From Sphingobacteriales bacterium (GTDB taxonomy: Bacteria; Bacteroidota; Bacteroidia; Chitinophagales; UBA2359), in NCBI GenBank assembly GCA_016718845.1, contig JADKCK010000048.1:1-59236 (forward strand): 59,236 bases of DNA, in the 5' to 3' direction. The notes beneath the pieces were generated by a model that did not search any database, was not told where the DNA came from, and saw only the letters and a list, made by a program, of their open reading frames with translations. Below are positions 1 through 8,166 of this stretch, one piece after another. The translations under genes were made by a program, and so were the position numbers. The first letter of the stretch is position 1; the number at the start of each line of letters is the position of its first letter.

Positions 1-276
1 CACACAAACAGATAAAAAGTACGTTTTTTGCATTTTTATAGACGATTTAGCTTAAATGAAGCTGCAAAGGTAAGTAAAGCTCATTAGCTTATCAACAAGG
101 CATAAAATAAAAAAATTAGTTTATTATATTTAGTATTTTATGTGTAAATAGATACAAAGCACAAAAAAACGTTAAATTTTGTTCGATGAAAAACAAAATG
201 TCCTTTTAGCCGTTAATTAAGGTATTATTGCCAACGCCCAGATATTTTGGGCTGTTAATTCTTTAAACAACCAAAA

Positions 277-981
277 ATGTACCTATCCATTCGTCATTAT
301 TTTAAATGGTTGAGTGTGTGTCTGGCAAGTTTGGCATTATATGCTTGCTCGTCGTGTGCCAACACCAACCAAGCAGATGCCAACGTATCTGCCCAAAAAA
401 CAAACAACAATAACATGGAAACCAACAAAACAGTACCTACTAACACCGACAGCCTCGAAACCATTACACTTGGTGCAGGTTGCTTTTGGTGTGTCGAGGC
501 GGTATTTCAGCAACTACAAGGTGTAGTAAAAGTAGAGTCGGGTTATGCCGGTGGAGCTATCAAAAACCCCAGCTACCGCGAGGTATGCACCGGGCGTACC
601 GGACATGCCGAAGCCGTACAAGTTAGCTTTAACCCCCAAGTAATTAGCCTACAGCAAATTTTAGACGTGTTCTGGAATAGCCACGACCCCACAACCCTTA
701 ACCGTCAAGGGGCAGATGCAGGTACACAATATCGGTCGGCGATATTTTACCACACCGAGGCACAAAAAGCCATTGCCGAACAATCGCGCAAGCAATTCGA
801 CGAAACAGGACCCTACGGCGACCCTGTTGTAACAGAAATTACACCCTTTACCAATTTCTACAAAGCCGAAGATTATCACCAAGATTATTTTGCTATTAAT
901 GGTCATGAGCCTTATTGCCAAATGGTAATACGCCCCAAAATAGATAAAGTGCAAAAACAATTTAAAAACTTGTTGAAATAG
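277..981 (+). CDS. msrA: Peptide-methionine (S)-S-oxide reductase MsrA, lipoprotein form
   Basis: Reduces methionine-S-sulfoxide in oxidised proteins. The MsrA core begins near residue 62 and carries the GCFWC active site, with the catalytic Cys at about 69. A further Cys near 215 (EPYCQ) is a candidate resolving residue. In front sits a hydrophobic signal ending in the lipobox LYAC (Cys24) and a ~35-residue N/T-rich spacer, so the enzyme is probably a lipid-anchored envelope protein; cytoplasmic MsrA lacks such a leader. The 234-residue length is a normal MsrA domain plus this leader. No MsrB domain is fused. The gene stands alone, and its last codons and 3' flank are partly duplicated about 290 bp downstream. 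The family call is firm; the anchoring is inferred from the lipobox. Confidence 0.93.
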   Translation: MYLSIRHYFKWLSVCLASLALYACSSCANTNQADANVSAQKTNNNNMETNKTVPTNTDSLETITLGAGCFWCVEAVFQQLQGVVKVESGYAGGAIKNPSYREVCTGRTGHAEAVQVSFNPQVISLQQILDVFWNSHDPTTLNRQGADAGTQYRSAIFYHTEAQKAIAEQSRKQFDETGPYGDPVVTEITPFTNFYKAEDYHQDYFAINGHEPYCQMVIRPKIDKVQKQFKNLLK

Positions 982-1033
982 GGCTGTTGGCTGCAAGCTA
1001 AGTAGATAAGTGTAAATAGCATTGTAGTATAGG

Positions 1034-1088
1034 GTACGCGGAATTTATTCCGCTCGATATGCGCAATGGCCCAATAAATTCCGCGTAC
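1034..1088. repeat. 16-bp perfect inverted repeat with 23-nt loop
   Basis: The arms at 1034-1049 and 1073-1088 are exact reverse complements (GTACGCGGAATTTATT and its complement). The left arm runs on into TCCGC, so GCGGAATTTATTCCGC (1038-1053) is itself a small hairpin with a 6-bp stem. There is no T-run, so it does not look like a terminator; it resembles a REP-like or miniature palindromic element. Confidence 0.7.
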
Positions 1089-1155
1089 TCTTATAAACTA
1101 AAACAGTGATTATTGGTAGTTGGGTACTTAATATAGCATCTACCACAAAAAAACA

Positions 1156-1185
1156 AACAGCCCGCCATAAGTATGGCGGGCTGTT
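1156..1185 (-). terminator. Strong hairpin, probable terminator of the PPIase gene
   Basis: A perfect 13-bp stem (1156-1168 with 1173-1185) around a 4-nt loop. Read on the minus strand, the stem is followed by a T-rich run (TGTTTGTTTTTTTG), as expected for a factor-independent terminator downstream of the minus-strand PPIase gene. On the plus strand no T-run follows. Confidence 0.7.
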
Positions 1186-1208
1186 GTATGTAAGGGTTGC
1201 ACAATGTT

Positions 1209-1322
1209 GCAACCATCAACAAAGTTGCGAAGACATAATCAATAATTGGTAAAAACTTGTTGAAATAGGCTTGTTGGCTGCAAGCTATTAGGCAACCATC
1301 AACAAAGTTGCGAAGCCATAAT
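1209..1322. repeat. Direct repeat pair surrounding a duplicated msrA tail
   Basis: A ~31-bp sequence beginning GCAACCATCAACAAAG occurs at 1209-1239 and again at 1292-1322 with one difference. Between them, 1250-1287 is a 38-bp near-copy of 963-1000, the last codons and 3' flank of msrA, apparently with one mismatch. The arrangement suggests a local duplication event. Confidence 0.7.
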
Positions 1323-1346
1323 TAATAATTGATAATCAATAATTAA

Positions 1347-2003
1347 TTAGTTGCTCATTTTCACGCTCATGGGTACATCTTGGTTTGGGCGGTTCATTTG
1401 GTCGCAGGGTACGGCAGTAATTTTGTCTATAATCTCTAAACCTTCTACTACTTCGCCAAAAACGGTGTATTGCGTATCTAAAAAAGGTACGCCACCTTGT
1501 TTTTTGTAAATTTCGCGTTGTTCGGGTGTTAGTTTTATGCCGCGTTGTTGTTCTATCATGTCCATTTCTTGGTCGGTCCATAATTTACCTTGCACCAAGT
1601 AAAACTGCGAACCCGACGACTGACGCTCGGGGTTTTGTTGGTCGCCTAAACGTGCCGCAGCTAAGGCTCCGCGTTTGTGTATTAGTTCGGGTACAAACTC
1701 GGCGGGTAGTGTGTAGCCGGGTCCGCCATTGCCAAGCATTTGTCCGGGTTGTGCGTTTTTCGAGTCGGGGTCGCCGCCCTGAATCATAAACTGAGGCATT
1801 ACCCTATGAAACAAAGTGCCATTGTAAAAACCCTGCTCGGCAAGTTTTACAAAGTTGTCGCGATGTTTGGGTGTTTGGTTGTACAATTTTACTTTTATGT
1901 TGCCCATAGGGGTGCTAATAGTAGCCATGCGGTCTTTGGGTTGGCACGAAACTAACAGCAAAATAAGCGTAATAAAACTAAATTGGGAAAAGATTTTTTT
2001 CAT
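1347..2003 (-). CDS. Cyclophilin-type peptidyl-prolyl cis-trans isomerase, lipoprotein
   Basis: Catalyses proline cis-trans isomerisation during folding, probably of envelope proteins. The N-terminus is a signal peptide with lipobox LLVSC (Cys20). The cyclophilin fold follows with FHRVMPQFMIQGGDP at about residues 66-80, carrying the active-site Arg, and GSQFYLV further on. An insertion between the Gln-Phe strand and the last third (around residues 140-175) is common in Bacteroidota secreted cyclophilins. The 218-residue length is normal for the lipoprotein group. The stop codon lies directly in an A/T-rich repeat tract, with a terminator hairpin about 160 bp further on. No operon partner is visible. 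Confidence 0.92.
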   Translation of the reverse strand: MKKIFSQFSFITLILLLVSCQPKDRMATISTPMGNIKVKLYNQTPKHRDNFVKLAEQGFYNGTLFHRVMPQFMIQGGDPDSKNAQPGQMLGNGGPGYTLPAEFVPELIHKRGALAAARLGDQQNPERQSSGSQFYLVQGKLWTDQEMDMIEQQRGIKLTPEQREIYKKQGGVPFLDTQYTVFGEVVEGLEIIDKITAVPCDQMNRPNQDVPMSVKMSN

Positions 2004-2291
2004 AGCAAAAGCTAATTTTTTAGATGAACAGATGATGAGTGTGAAGTTAAAGTGCCTTGAAGGTTTCTGGGCTACGTTTATACGTTTAGTATTTAAGCCA
2101 TAAGGCTAAATTTAGGTGCAAAATTCAGAAATTATTACCAACTTTAGCGCTTTTTGCCCTAATTTAACACAAAAAATGCTTAAATAGCTACATAAAACGT
2201 ATCTTCGTGCCAATGTTTGGGCAATTGGTGTAAATACATCTAAAATAAACCCCAACTAATTACATTTAAACAGCAAAAAAACTTAGTTTTT

Positions 2292-3188
2292 ATGAAAAAA
2301 GTTTTACTAATTTTGTGCTACTTTTTTGCACAAACGTTTGTGTCGGCTCAGACCGAAATACCTAATGCTAGTTTTGAAAACTGGACAGACGAAGGTACTT
2401 ACGATACCCCCAACGACTGGACAAGCCTAAATGTATTAGCAGCACTAGGTGCGCCTGCCGTAGCCAGTAAAAGTACCGATGCCCAACTGGGTACATACGC
2501 CTTAAAACTTGAAACGGTATCGTTTTTTGGCAACAAAATACCGGGTTTGTGTTACTTGGGCGAGTACGAAATCAATTTATTAGACCCTGCTTCGGGTACT
2601 TTGTTTGGCAAACCTTTTACAGGTCGTCCAACTCGCTTTAAGGGGGCATATAAATATACGCCTGTTGGTGCCGATGTAGGTGGTATATCGCTACAACTGT
2701 GGCGCACTAACCCCGCAACAGGCAAACGCGACACCATTGCCCAAGCTACCTTAACCGCCGAAACAACAAGTGCAAGCTACCAAACCTTTGATTTGCCAGT
2801 AGATTATACCAGCACCGAACAACCCGATAGCATTAGTATTGTTATTGTGTCGAGTGCCAACGAAGGGCAATACGAGGTAGGTTCGGCATTGTATGTCGAC
2901 AACCTAAGTTTGGATTATTTTGCGGTTGGTGTGCCAGTTGTTGCCAACCATTTAGTTAAGCTGTATCCTAACCCAGCCACTAACCAAATAAGCATCATCA
3001 GCAATGATTTTGCTCCATTAGGTAGCCAGTTTTTATTGTACAATGTGTTGGGTAAATTGGTTTTAACCCAAATAATAACACAACAAAACACCACCATACC
3101 GCTTGGTCATCTGCCAAAAGGCATTTACACCTACACGCTTTGCTCACCCAATGGCGATAAAAGCAAGGGGCAATTGGTAATTGAGTGA
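2292..3188 (+). CDS. Secreted protein with T9SS type A sorting domain
   Basis: A 298-residue protein of unknown specific role. A signal peptide (about residues 1-19, ending VSAQ) precedes a region opening with NASFENW, a pattern seen at the start of Bacteroidota carbohydrate-binding-like beta-sandwich domains. The last ~75 residues, starting near LYPNPATNQ and ending in a short charged strand, form a typical type A C-terminal sorting domain that directs export by the type IX system and surface attachment. The gene is single, with a terminator hairpin shared with serC downstream. The sorting domain is clear; the ligand or substrate cannot be told from sequence. Confidence 0.85.
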   Translation: MKKVLLILCYFFAQTFVSAQTEIPNASFENWTDEGTYDTPNDWTSLNVLAALGAPAVASKSTDAQLGTYALKLETVSFFGNKIPGLCYLGEYEINLLDPASGTLFGKPFTGRPTRFKGAYKYTPVGADVGGISLQLWRTNPATGKRDTIAQATLTAETTSASYQTFDLPVDYTSTEQPDSISIVIVSSANEGQYEVGSALYVDNLSLDYFAVGVPVVANHLVKLYPNPATNQISIISNDFAPLGSQFLLYNVLGKLVLTQIITQQNTTIPLGHLPKGIYTYTLCSPNGDKSKGQLVIE

Positions 3189-3242
3189 TAGGCTGTTCGC
3201 TTTGGGCTGTCTGTTTTTGGTTATCGGCTGTTCATCTGCCAC

Positions 3243-3286
3243 AAAAAAACACTGCTTACCAACTTATGGGTAGGCAGTGTTTTTTT
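3243..3286. terminator. Bidirectional terminator between the T9SS protein gene and serC
   Basis: An A-run, stem CACTGC..ACC with its complement, and a T-run give a symmetrical hairpin that can stop transcription of both convergent genes. Confidence 0.75.
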
Positions 3287-3298
3287 ATTGTACCCGAG

Positions 3299-3352
3299 AA
3301 AGCCAGCAGCCAAAAGCCAGAAGCGAGTAGCCGAAGCCAGTAGTCAAAAGTT
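3299..3352. repeat. Short degenerate tandem repeat (AGCCAGNAG-like)
   Basis: About 50 bp made of imperfect copies of AGCCAGAAG / AGCCAGTAG / AGCCAAAAG directly downstream of serC. It is low-complexity sequence with no coding potential. Confidence 0.5.
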
Positions 3353-3355
3353 CAT

Positions 3356-4426
3356 TTAAGCATATTGCTCTTCGAAATGTTGCATAAGTTGCACTAAGGT
3401 TTGCACGCCTGCCAAATCCATGGCGTTGTAGATAGATGCCCTAAAACCGCCAACGGTTCGGTAGCCTTTAATGCCAATGCAATTGTTTTGGGTAGCAAGG
3501 TCTAAAAAAGTTTGTTCTTGCTCGGGTTTATTGCATTTAAAAGTAACGTTCATTTGCGAGCGGTCTTCGGGCTTTGTAACGGTTGTGGCAAATAAACTAT
3601 TGCGGTCAATTTCGGCATATAGGGTATCGGCTTTTTGTTGATTATCGCTGCCAATTTTTGCTAATCCGCGTTGTTTTATCCACTGCAAAGTTAGGTAGCT
3701 TACATAAATAGCAAAAACGGGCGGCGTGTTAAACATCGAGCCTTTGGCAATGTGTGTTTGATAATCGAACATAGTAGGTATTGCTCGATTGGTTTTGCCC
3801 AACAAATCTTTGCGCACAATAACAACGGTTGTACCGGCTGCACCCATGTTTTTTTGGGCGCCGGCATAAATTACACCACATTGTGTGGCATCAAAGGGGC
3901 GCGAAAAAATGTCGGACGACATATCGGCAACAATAGGGCAGTGACTTTGCGGTATGCTGTGCAATTGTGTGCCGTAAATGGTGTTGTTGGTAGTAACATG
4001 CAAATAAGTGGCATTGCTTGGCACGTTGTATTGTTTGGGTATGTAGCTAAAATTAGCCTCGCGCGACGAGGCAACTACTGCCACATTGCCAAACAAACGG
4101 GCTTCTTTAATGGCATTTTCTGCCCATTGTCCTGTCTCTAAGTAGGCTGCTGTGCCACCTTGCGGCAATAGGTTGTAGGGTATAAGCGGAAACTGTGTGC
4201 TTGCACCACCGGTTAAAAAAAGCACTTCGTAGTCGGTTGGTAACTCATAAAGTTCTCTAACAAGTGCGCTTGCTCCGTCTATCACCTCCTGAAAAGCGCT
4301 GCTGCGGTGCGATATTTCGAGGATAGACAAGCCACTTCCATTAAAATCGAGTACTGCTTGGGCTGCTTTTTCTAATACACTTGGTGGTAAAATAGCAGGT
4401 CCCGAGTAAAAATTTAGTTTTTTCAT
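3356..4426 (-). CDS. serC: Phosphoserine aminotransferase
   Basis: Converts 3-phosphohydroxypyruvate and glutamate to phosphoserine in serine synthesis, and can serve pyridoxal phosphate synthesis in some bacteria. The 356-residue length is standard. Visible landmarks are the N-terminal NFYSGPA segment, the SHRS motif near residue 40, GGAST near 73-77, and the PLP lysine in GAQKNMG (Lys192). It is monocistronic in this window; serA and serB are not adjacent. A promoter with both boxes lies 56 bp upstream on the minus strand, back to back with one for the divergent DUF2520 gene. The identification is secure. Confidence 0.95.
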   Translation of the reverse strand: MKKLNFYSGPAILPPSVLEKAAQAVLDFNGSGLSILEISHRSSAFQEVIDGASALVRELYELPTDYEVLFLTGGASTQFPLIPYNLLPQGGTAAYLETGQWAENAIKEARLFGNVAVVASSREANFSYIPKQYNVPSNATYLHVTTNNTIYGTQLHSIPQSHCPIVADMSSDIFSRPFDATQCGVIYAGAQKNMGAAGTTVVIVRKDLLGKTNRAIPTMFDYQTHIAKGSMFNTPPVFAIYVSYLTLQWIKQRGLAKIGSDNQQKADTLYAEIDRNSLFATTVTKPEDRSQMNVTFKCNKPEQEQTFLDLATQNNCIGIKGYRTVGGFRASIYNAMDLAGVQTLVQLMQHFEEQYA

Positions 4427-4481
4427 TGGTAGATAATAAAAAAAAACGTTTTGTAGAAAAATCAGTAGGTTAATTTACCCA

Positions 4482-4512
4482 CAAAAATACGCCAATTAAT
4501 CCAATCTAACAA
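4482..4512 (-). promoter_or_regulatory. Bacteroidota promoter of serC
   Basis: On the minus strand, TTG (4510-4512), a 20-nt spacer and TATTTTTG (4482-4489) match the Bacteroidota consensus TTG-N19-21-TAnnTTTG. Confidence 0.65.
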
Positions 4513-4520
4513 ATAAACCC

Positions 4521-4528
4521 TACCTTTG
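4521..4528 (+). promoter_or_regulatory. Promoter -7 box of the DUF2520 gene
   Basis: TACCTTTG fits TAnnTTTG and lies 40 bp before the start codon. No clear TTG is found at -33. Confidence 0.5.
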
Positions 4529-4568
4529 CACACAAAACTTAAGTACTTTTGATTTTTATTTTTGATTA

Positions 4569-5330
4569 ATGAACATAGTTATTATCGGGGCGGGCAATGT
4601 GGGGTATCATTTGGCAATAGCTTTGCAGGCTAAGGGCTACAATTTAGTGCAGGTGTATAGCCGCAGCCAAGCTACCTTAGCACCACTTATTGCGGCATTA
4701 CCAAACATTGCTACCACTACCCAATTAAGCCAATTGGCTACCGCCGATGTGTACCTTATTGCCGTAAAAGACGACAGCATTGAAACCGTAGCCAATCAAA
4801 TTATCGTGCCACCAAACAGTATTGTGGCTCATACGTCGGGTACTGTTTTGGTAGATGTGCTGCAAAAACATACCCATTATGGCATTTTTTACCCGCTGCA
4901 AACCATGCGCCAAAACCAAACCGTAGATTGGCAACAAGTGCCTTTTTGCATACATGCCAACACCCTTCAAACACAACAGATATTGTTTGGTATCGCCCAA
5001 ACTTTATCGCCCAAAGTATATTTGCTAAACGACCATCAACGCCAAATGCTGCACCTAACGGCTGTAATGGTTAATAACTTTGCTAACCATTTGTTTGTTA
5101 TGGCACATCAAATATTAAGCAACAACCAACTGCCCTTTGATTTGCTAAAACCGCTTATCCTCGAAACCGCCCAAAAGGTACAAACCCAAACCCCCGAAAG
5201 CGTGCAAACAGGTCCCGCCGTTAGACACGACACCCAAACCATTGAGCGACATTTACAATTGCTACAAACATACCCCGATAGCTACACACAACTGTACCAA
5301 TTATTTACTAAAATGATTGTTAATTATTAA
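4569..5330 (+). CDS. Rossmann-fold oxidoreductase-like protein, DUF2520 family
   Basis: A 253-residue protein with an N-terminal NAD(P)-binding Rossmann motif (GAGNVGYHLA, residues 7-16), like pyrroline-5-carboxylate reductase and F420-dependent NADP oxidoreductases. A helical C-terminal part includes a conserved MLHLTAVMVNNFANHL stretch, the hallmark of the DUF2520 family. The real substrate of this family is not known to me. In several Bacteroidota such genes lie near serC or cell-division genes, but here the only link is the shared intergenic region with divergent serC. The stop codon runs straight into an A/T-rich tract. Confidence 0.82.
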   Translation: MNIVIIGAGNVGYHLAIALQAKGYNLVQVYSRSQATLAPLIAALPNIATTTQLSQLATADVYLIAVKDDSIETVANQIIVPPNSIVAHTSGTVLVDVLQKHTHYGIFYPLQTMRQNQTVDWQQVPFCIHANTLQTQQILFGIAQTLSPKVYLLNDHQRQMLHLTAVMVNNFANHLFVMAHQILSNNQLPFDLLKPLILETAQKVQTQTPESVQTGPAVRHDTQTIERHLQLLQTYPDSYTQLYQLFTKMIVNY

Positions 5331-5340
5331 TTATTAATTG
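5316..5340. repeat. A/T-rich dispersed tract (TTAATTATTAATTATTAATTG type)
   Basis: It spans the last codons and stop of the DUF2520 gene. Related tracts lie at 1318-1351, 24291-24316, 27466-27513, 36839-36872 and 40885-40942, always touching gene ends or lying in short intergenic gaps. Confidence 0.5.
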
Positions 5341-5470
5341 TAAAAATCCGTGTCTTTTGTGTGCGTAACATAAGCAAACAATCTACCCGTAATGGGGTAT
5401 TTTTAATCATTTTTAACGCATAACTCGCACTAAATTACACTTGTGTATCTACCAATTAATAAATATTGCC

Positions 5471-5478
5471 TAACTTTG
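5471..5478 (+). promoter_or_regulatory. Promoter -7 box of the LysM protein gene; decides its start
   Basis: TAACTTTG matches TAnnTTTG. It lies inside the upstream extension of the open frame (which begins at 5466), so translation must begin downstream; the ATG at 5538 fits. Confidence 0.6.
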
Positions 5479-5537
5479 CAAGTTCTAAATGTATCTGCAT
5501 CAACCCAAACTGTTTTAATTTTAATACATCAACAACT

Positions 5538-8087
5538 ATGTTTACCTATATTGTTCAACGTTACGACTCGCTTAGGAGTATTGCCCAGCAGTTTGGCACT
5601 ACCTACCAAGATATTATGGCTGCCAACCAATTAAACACTTTTACCTTACGTATTGGACAAGCCTTATTGATACCTAATGCCCAAACCAACAACTACCAGC
5701 CCCAACCCGAGTTAGTGTGGGCAGTAGCCACCGACGATGCCAACGAGTATCCAGTTGCCGTAGAATCGGAAATGCCGATAGACTTGCCTGCCAATCGAGG
5801 TGTCGAAATATCGGAAAGAGCCGCAGGTACTACCAACTATACCGTAAAAGCAGGCGATAATCTGTCGAAAATAGCTGCTTTGTACAAAACTACTCCCGAC
5901 CAAATCAAAAAACTGAACAAACTAACCACCAATGTTATACAAGTTGGACAGGTGCTAAAAGTGCCATCGGTAGCTACCTCAAACCCGCCACCACCACCAC
6001 CTAAGCCTGCTGCCACAAAAACCTATACCGTAAAAGCAGGCGATACGCTAACCACCATTGCTTGGATATTTGAGGTATCGGTAGAGGATATAAAAAAAGC
6101 CAATAACCTAAAAACAAACAACTTGCAAATTGGGCAAGTGTTAAGTATACCTACTAAAAGTGGGTCAAATACCGCTCCTCCTCCGCCGCCTGCTACCACC
6201 AATCTAACACCCATTTACTATACTGTAAAAGCTGGCGATGGGCTTTGGGCGATAGCATCGTTGCACAAAATAAGTATCAACGATTTGTTAAAATGGAACA
6301 AATTTGCCAATACCAGTGTAAAAATAAACCCCGGACAAAAGCTAATTGTGGGCTATAAAAGTGCCACATCAAACCCGCCACCGCCACCACCACCCAAACC
6401 AAGCGGCAACACCAATCCGCCACCACCCATAACACCACCTACACCCATTGTTTTTACAAGCAAAGCCGCCGATAAGGTAAACCTAAAATCGCTAACATTT
6501 ACCTACAAACGCCTAACATTAAGCAAGTCGGTGGGGCAAGGTGGGCATAATTTGGTAACAGATGTATTGGCAGTACAAAAAATGCTGATGCAACTAGGTT
6601 TTTTAAGCTCCGAAGATTTTGACAAAGAACAACCCAAAACAAACACCGGCACTGTGGCAAGCAACACCATACCACAAACCATTGTTGCCCTACAGCGGTT
6701 TAACCAAATTGTTGCCGACGAAGACAACGATACCGCCCCCATAAAACCCGATAGCCGCAGTTTGCAATTTATGAACAACGCTGCCTTACCTTTATCAACC
6801 ACCGAAATTGCTTTGATAGAAACTGCCCGAGCCGAAATAAAAATGCAAGAAGTAAGCGGACGACAACAGTTTATGGAGCCACTTAGCAGCCCCGTAGGCG
6901 CTACCGCCACAGGCAATATGCCCAACGATGTACGAAAAGTGCAAACCACCCTGCGAACATTGGGCTACACCATTCCCGAAGCAGAAATACCCAAACCCGA
7001 TGCCATAGAAGCCATACCACAAAACAAATTAATTAACACCATTGCCGCCATACGCGATTTTCAGTACGACCGCGTTAAATATTGGGTAGGTAAAGATTAT
7101 GTAACGGGCGATACCGACTACCTAACGGGCATTGTAAACAAAAACAACACCGATTTAACGTTTAAAATACTAAGCGATTATACCCGCTACACCGCCACTT
7201 TTACCCTCGACAACGGACAAAGCAAAAAAGTAACTTTTAACAACCACACCCGCAGCGCTTATACCGTAGACCTAGCAGGTATTAGCTTTATTGGCGATGT
7301 AGAGCCTACCATATTGGATTTTAGCGAGTACGAAAAAATTGGCTTAAACACCGACCAAGCCCGCTCACTAAAATATGTATCGGAACACGAAGGTAAGTTT
7401 GATGCTATTAACTCTTACGACCGAGCCTTGTTTTCGTATGGTTTTATACAGTTTGCAGGCGGCAACCGCGGTTTGGCACCTACTATTGCTCTTTTTAAAC
7501 ACCTATATCCGCAGGCTTTTGCCCAACAGTTTCAGCAATACGGCATTGATGTAGAATACAGCATTGCCGATGGCGACATACAAAAAGCCCAACTTGCCGT
7601 TTTTGACCCACGTGTGCAACGATGGCTACGACGTATTAGCGCCGAAACTTTGCTAAAAAACGACAAACGCTTAACTACCCTATTTATAAAAGCTGCCTAC
7701 AACACCAACATGCAACGCGCCCAAATAGAAAGCGCCGTGCGCCGATATGTAATACCTGCATTAGGCATTACGTTTAGCAAACACCTAAAAGTAGGCGATA
7801 AAATTGTACTAACAGCCGGGCAGCCCCTAACGCTTGCCATTAGGTCGGTAAAAGGTATAACGGCTTTGGTTGATTTATCGGTTAATAAATGGATTGTTGC
7901 CGCCCGCGACTTTTTTGAAGATGCTATTAAAGTAGTGGCATACACCGACGGTTTAGATACGCTAGACAAACTAAAAACCATTAACGAAACAAAAGTGCTG
8001 CGCCAAATAGTAAAAGATGGCGATGAATTGGCAAAAAAACGCATCCAAAGCATTTTAGATAGCCCAACTTTGAGCGATAAAAAGTAA
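5538..8087 (+). CDS. Four-LysM cell-wall-binding protein with peptidoglycan-binding-like and possible lysozyme-like C-terminal region
   Basis: An 849-residue protein starting directly with a LysM module and without a signal peptide. LysM modules lie at about 2-46, 100-143, 162-205 and 226-273; the last three open with YTVKAGD and end in QVLxxP or a variant. They are joined by proline-rich linkers (PPPPPPKP). Two segments near 335-400 and 450-520 resemble peptidoglycan-binding helical bundles (LxxVQxxLxxLG). The C-terminal third contains YVSEHEGKFDAIN around residue 617, whose Glu could be the acid of a lysozyme-like fold; that is inference. The start was chosen because the promoter box lies inside the longer frame. 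Missing export signal is odd for a wall-binding protein and resembles phage- or contractile-system-associated LysM proteins. Confidence 0.75.
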   Translation: MFTYIVQRYDSLRSIAQQFGTTYQDIMAANQLNTFTLRIGQALLIPNAQTNNYQPQPELVWAVATDDANEYPVAVESEMPIDLPANRGVEISERAAGTTNYTVKAGDNLSKIAALYKTTPDQIKKLNKLTTNVIQVGQVLKVPSVATSNPPPPPPKPAATKTYTVKAGDTLTTIAWIFEVSVEDIKKANNLKTNNLQIGQVLSIPTKSGSNTAPPPPPATTNLTPIYYTVKAGDGLWAIASLHKISINDLLKWNKFANTSVKINPGQKLIVGYKSATSNPPPPPPPKPSGNTNPPPPITPPTPIVFTSKAADKVNLKSLTFTYKRLTLSKSVGQGGHNLVTDVLAVQKMLMQLGFLSSEDFDKEQPKTNTGTVASNTIPQTIVALQRFNQIVADEDNDTAPIKPDSRSLQFMNNAALPLSTTEIALIETARAEIKMQEVSGRQQFMEPLSSPVGATATGNMPNDVRKVQTTLRTLGYTIPEAEIPKPDAIEAIPQNKLINTIAAIRDFQYDRVKYWVGKDYVTGDTDYLTGIVNKNNTDLTFKILSDYTRYTATFTLDNGQSKKVTFNNHTRSAYTVDLAGISFIGDVEPTILDFSEYEKIGLNTDQARSLKYVSEHEGKFDAINSYDRALFSYGFIQFAGGNRGLAPTIALFKHLYPQAFAQQFQQYGIDVEYSIADGDIQKAQLAVFDPRVQRWLRRISAETLLKNDKRLTTLFIKAAYNTNMQRAQIESAVRRYVIPALGITFSKHLKVGDKIVLTAGQPLTLAIRSVKGITALVDLSVNKWIVAARDFFEDAIKVVAYTDGLDTLDKLKTINETKVLRQIVKDGDELAKKRIQSILDSPTLSDKK

Positions 8088-8121
8088 ACATAGGAGCAAA
8101 AAGGGTATCTGCCCCAAAAGC

Positions 8122-8160
8122 AAACGCCACATCTACCCTTACAGGCAGATGTGGCGTTTT
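8122..8160. terminator. Terminator between the LysM gene and the ADP-ribosylglycohydrolase gene
   Basis: A 13-bp stem (AAACGCCACATCT at 8122-8134 and its complement at 8147-8159) with a T-run on the plus strand. It sits between convergent genes and may act both ways. Confidence 0.75.
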
Positions 8161-8166
8161 TATGGC

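Larger units (their letters stand above)
982..1346. other. Gene-free, repeat-rich intergenic region between msrA and the PPIase gene
   Basis: No coding sequence is supported here. The 365 bp hold a 16-bp inverted repeat, a strong hairpin for the minus-strand gene, a copy of the msrA tail, a second direct repeat pair and an A/T-rich tract reaching the PPIase stop codon. Each is listed separately. Confidence 0.7.

Noticed and set aside
1..276. Possible RNA gene or promoter cluster upstream of msrA
   Set aside because: A/T-rich sequence with no TAnnTTTG box, hairpin or tRNA-like fold that I can support.
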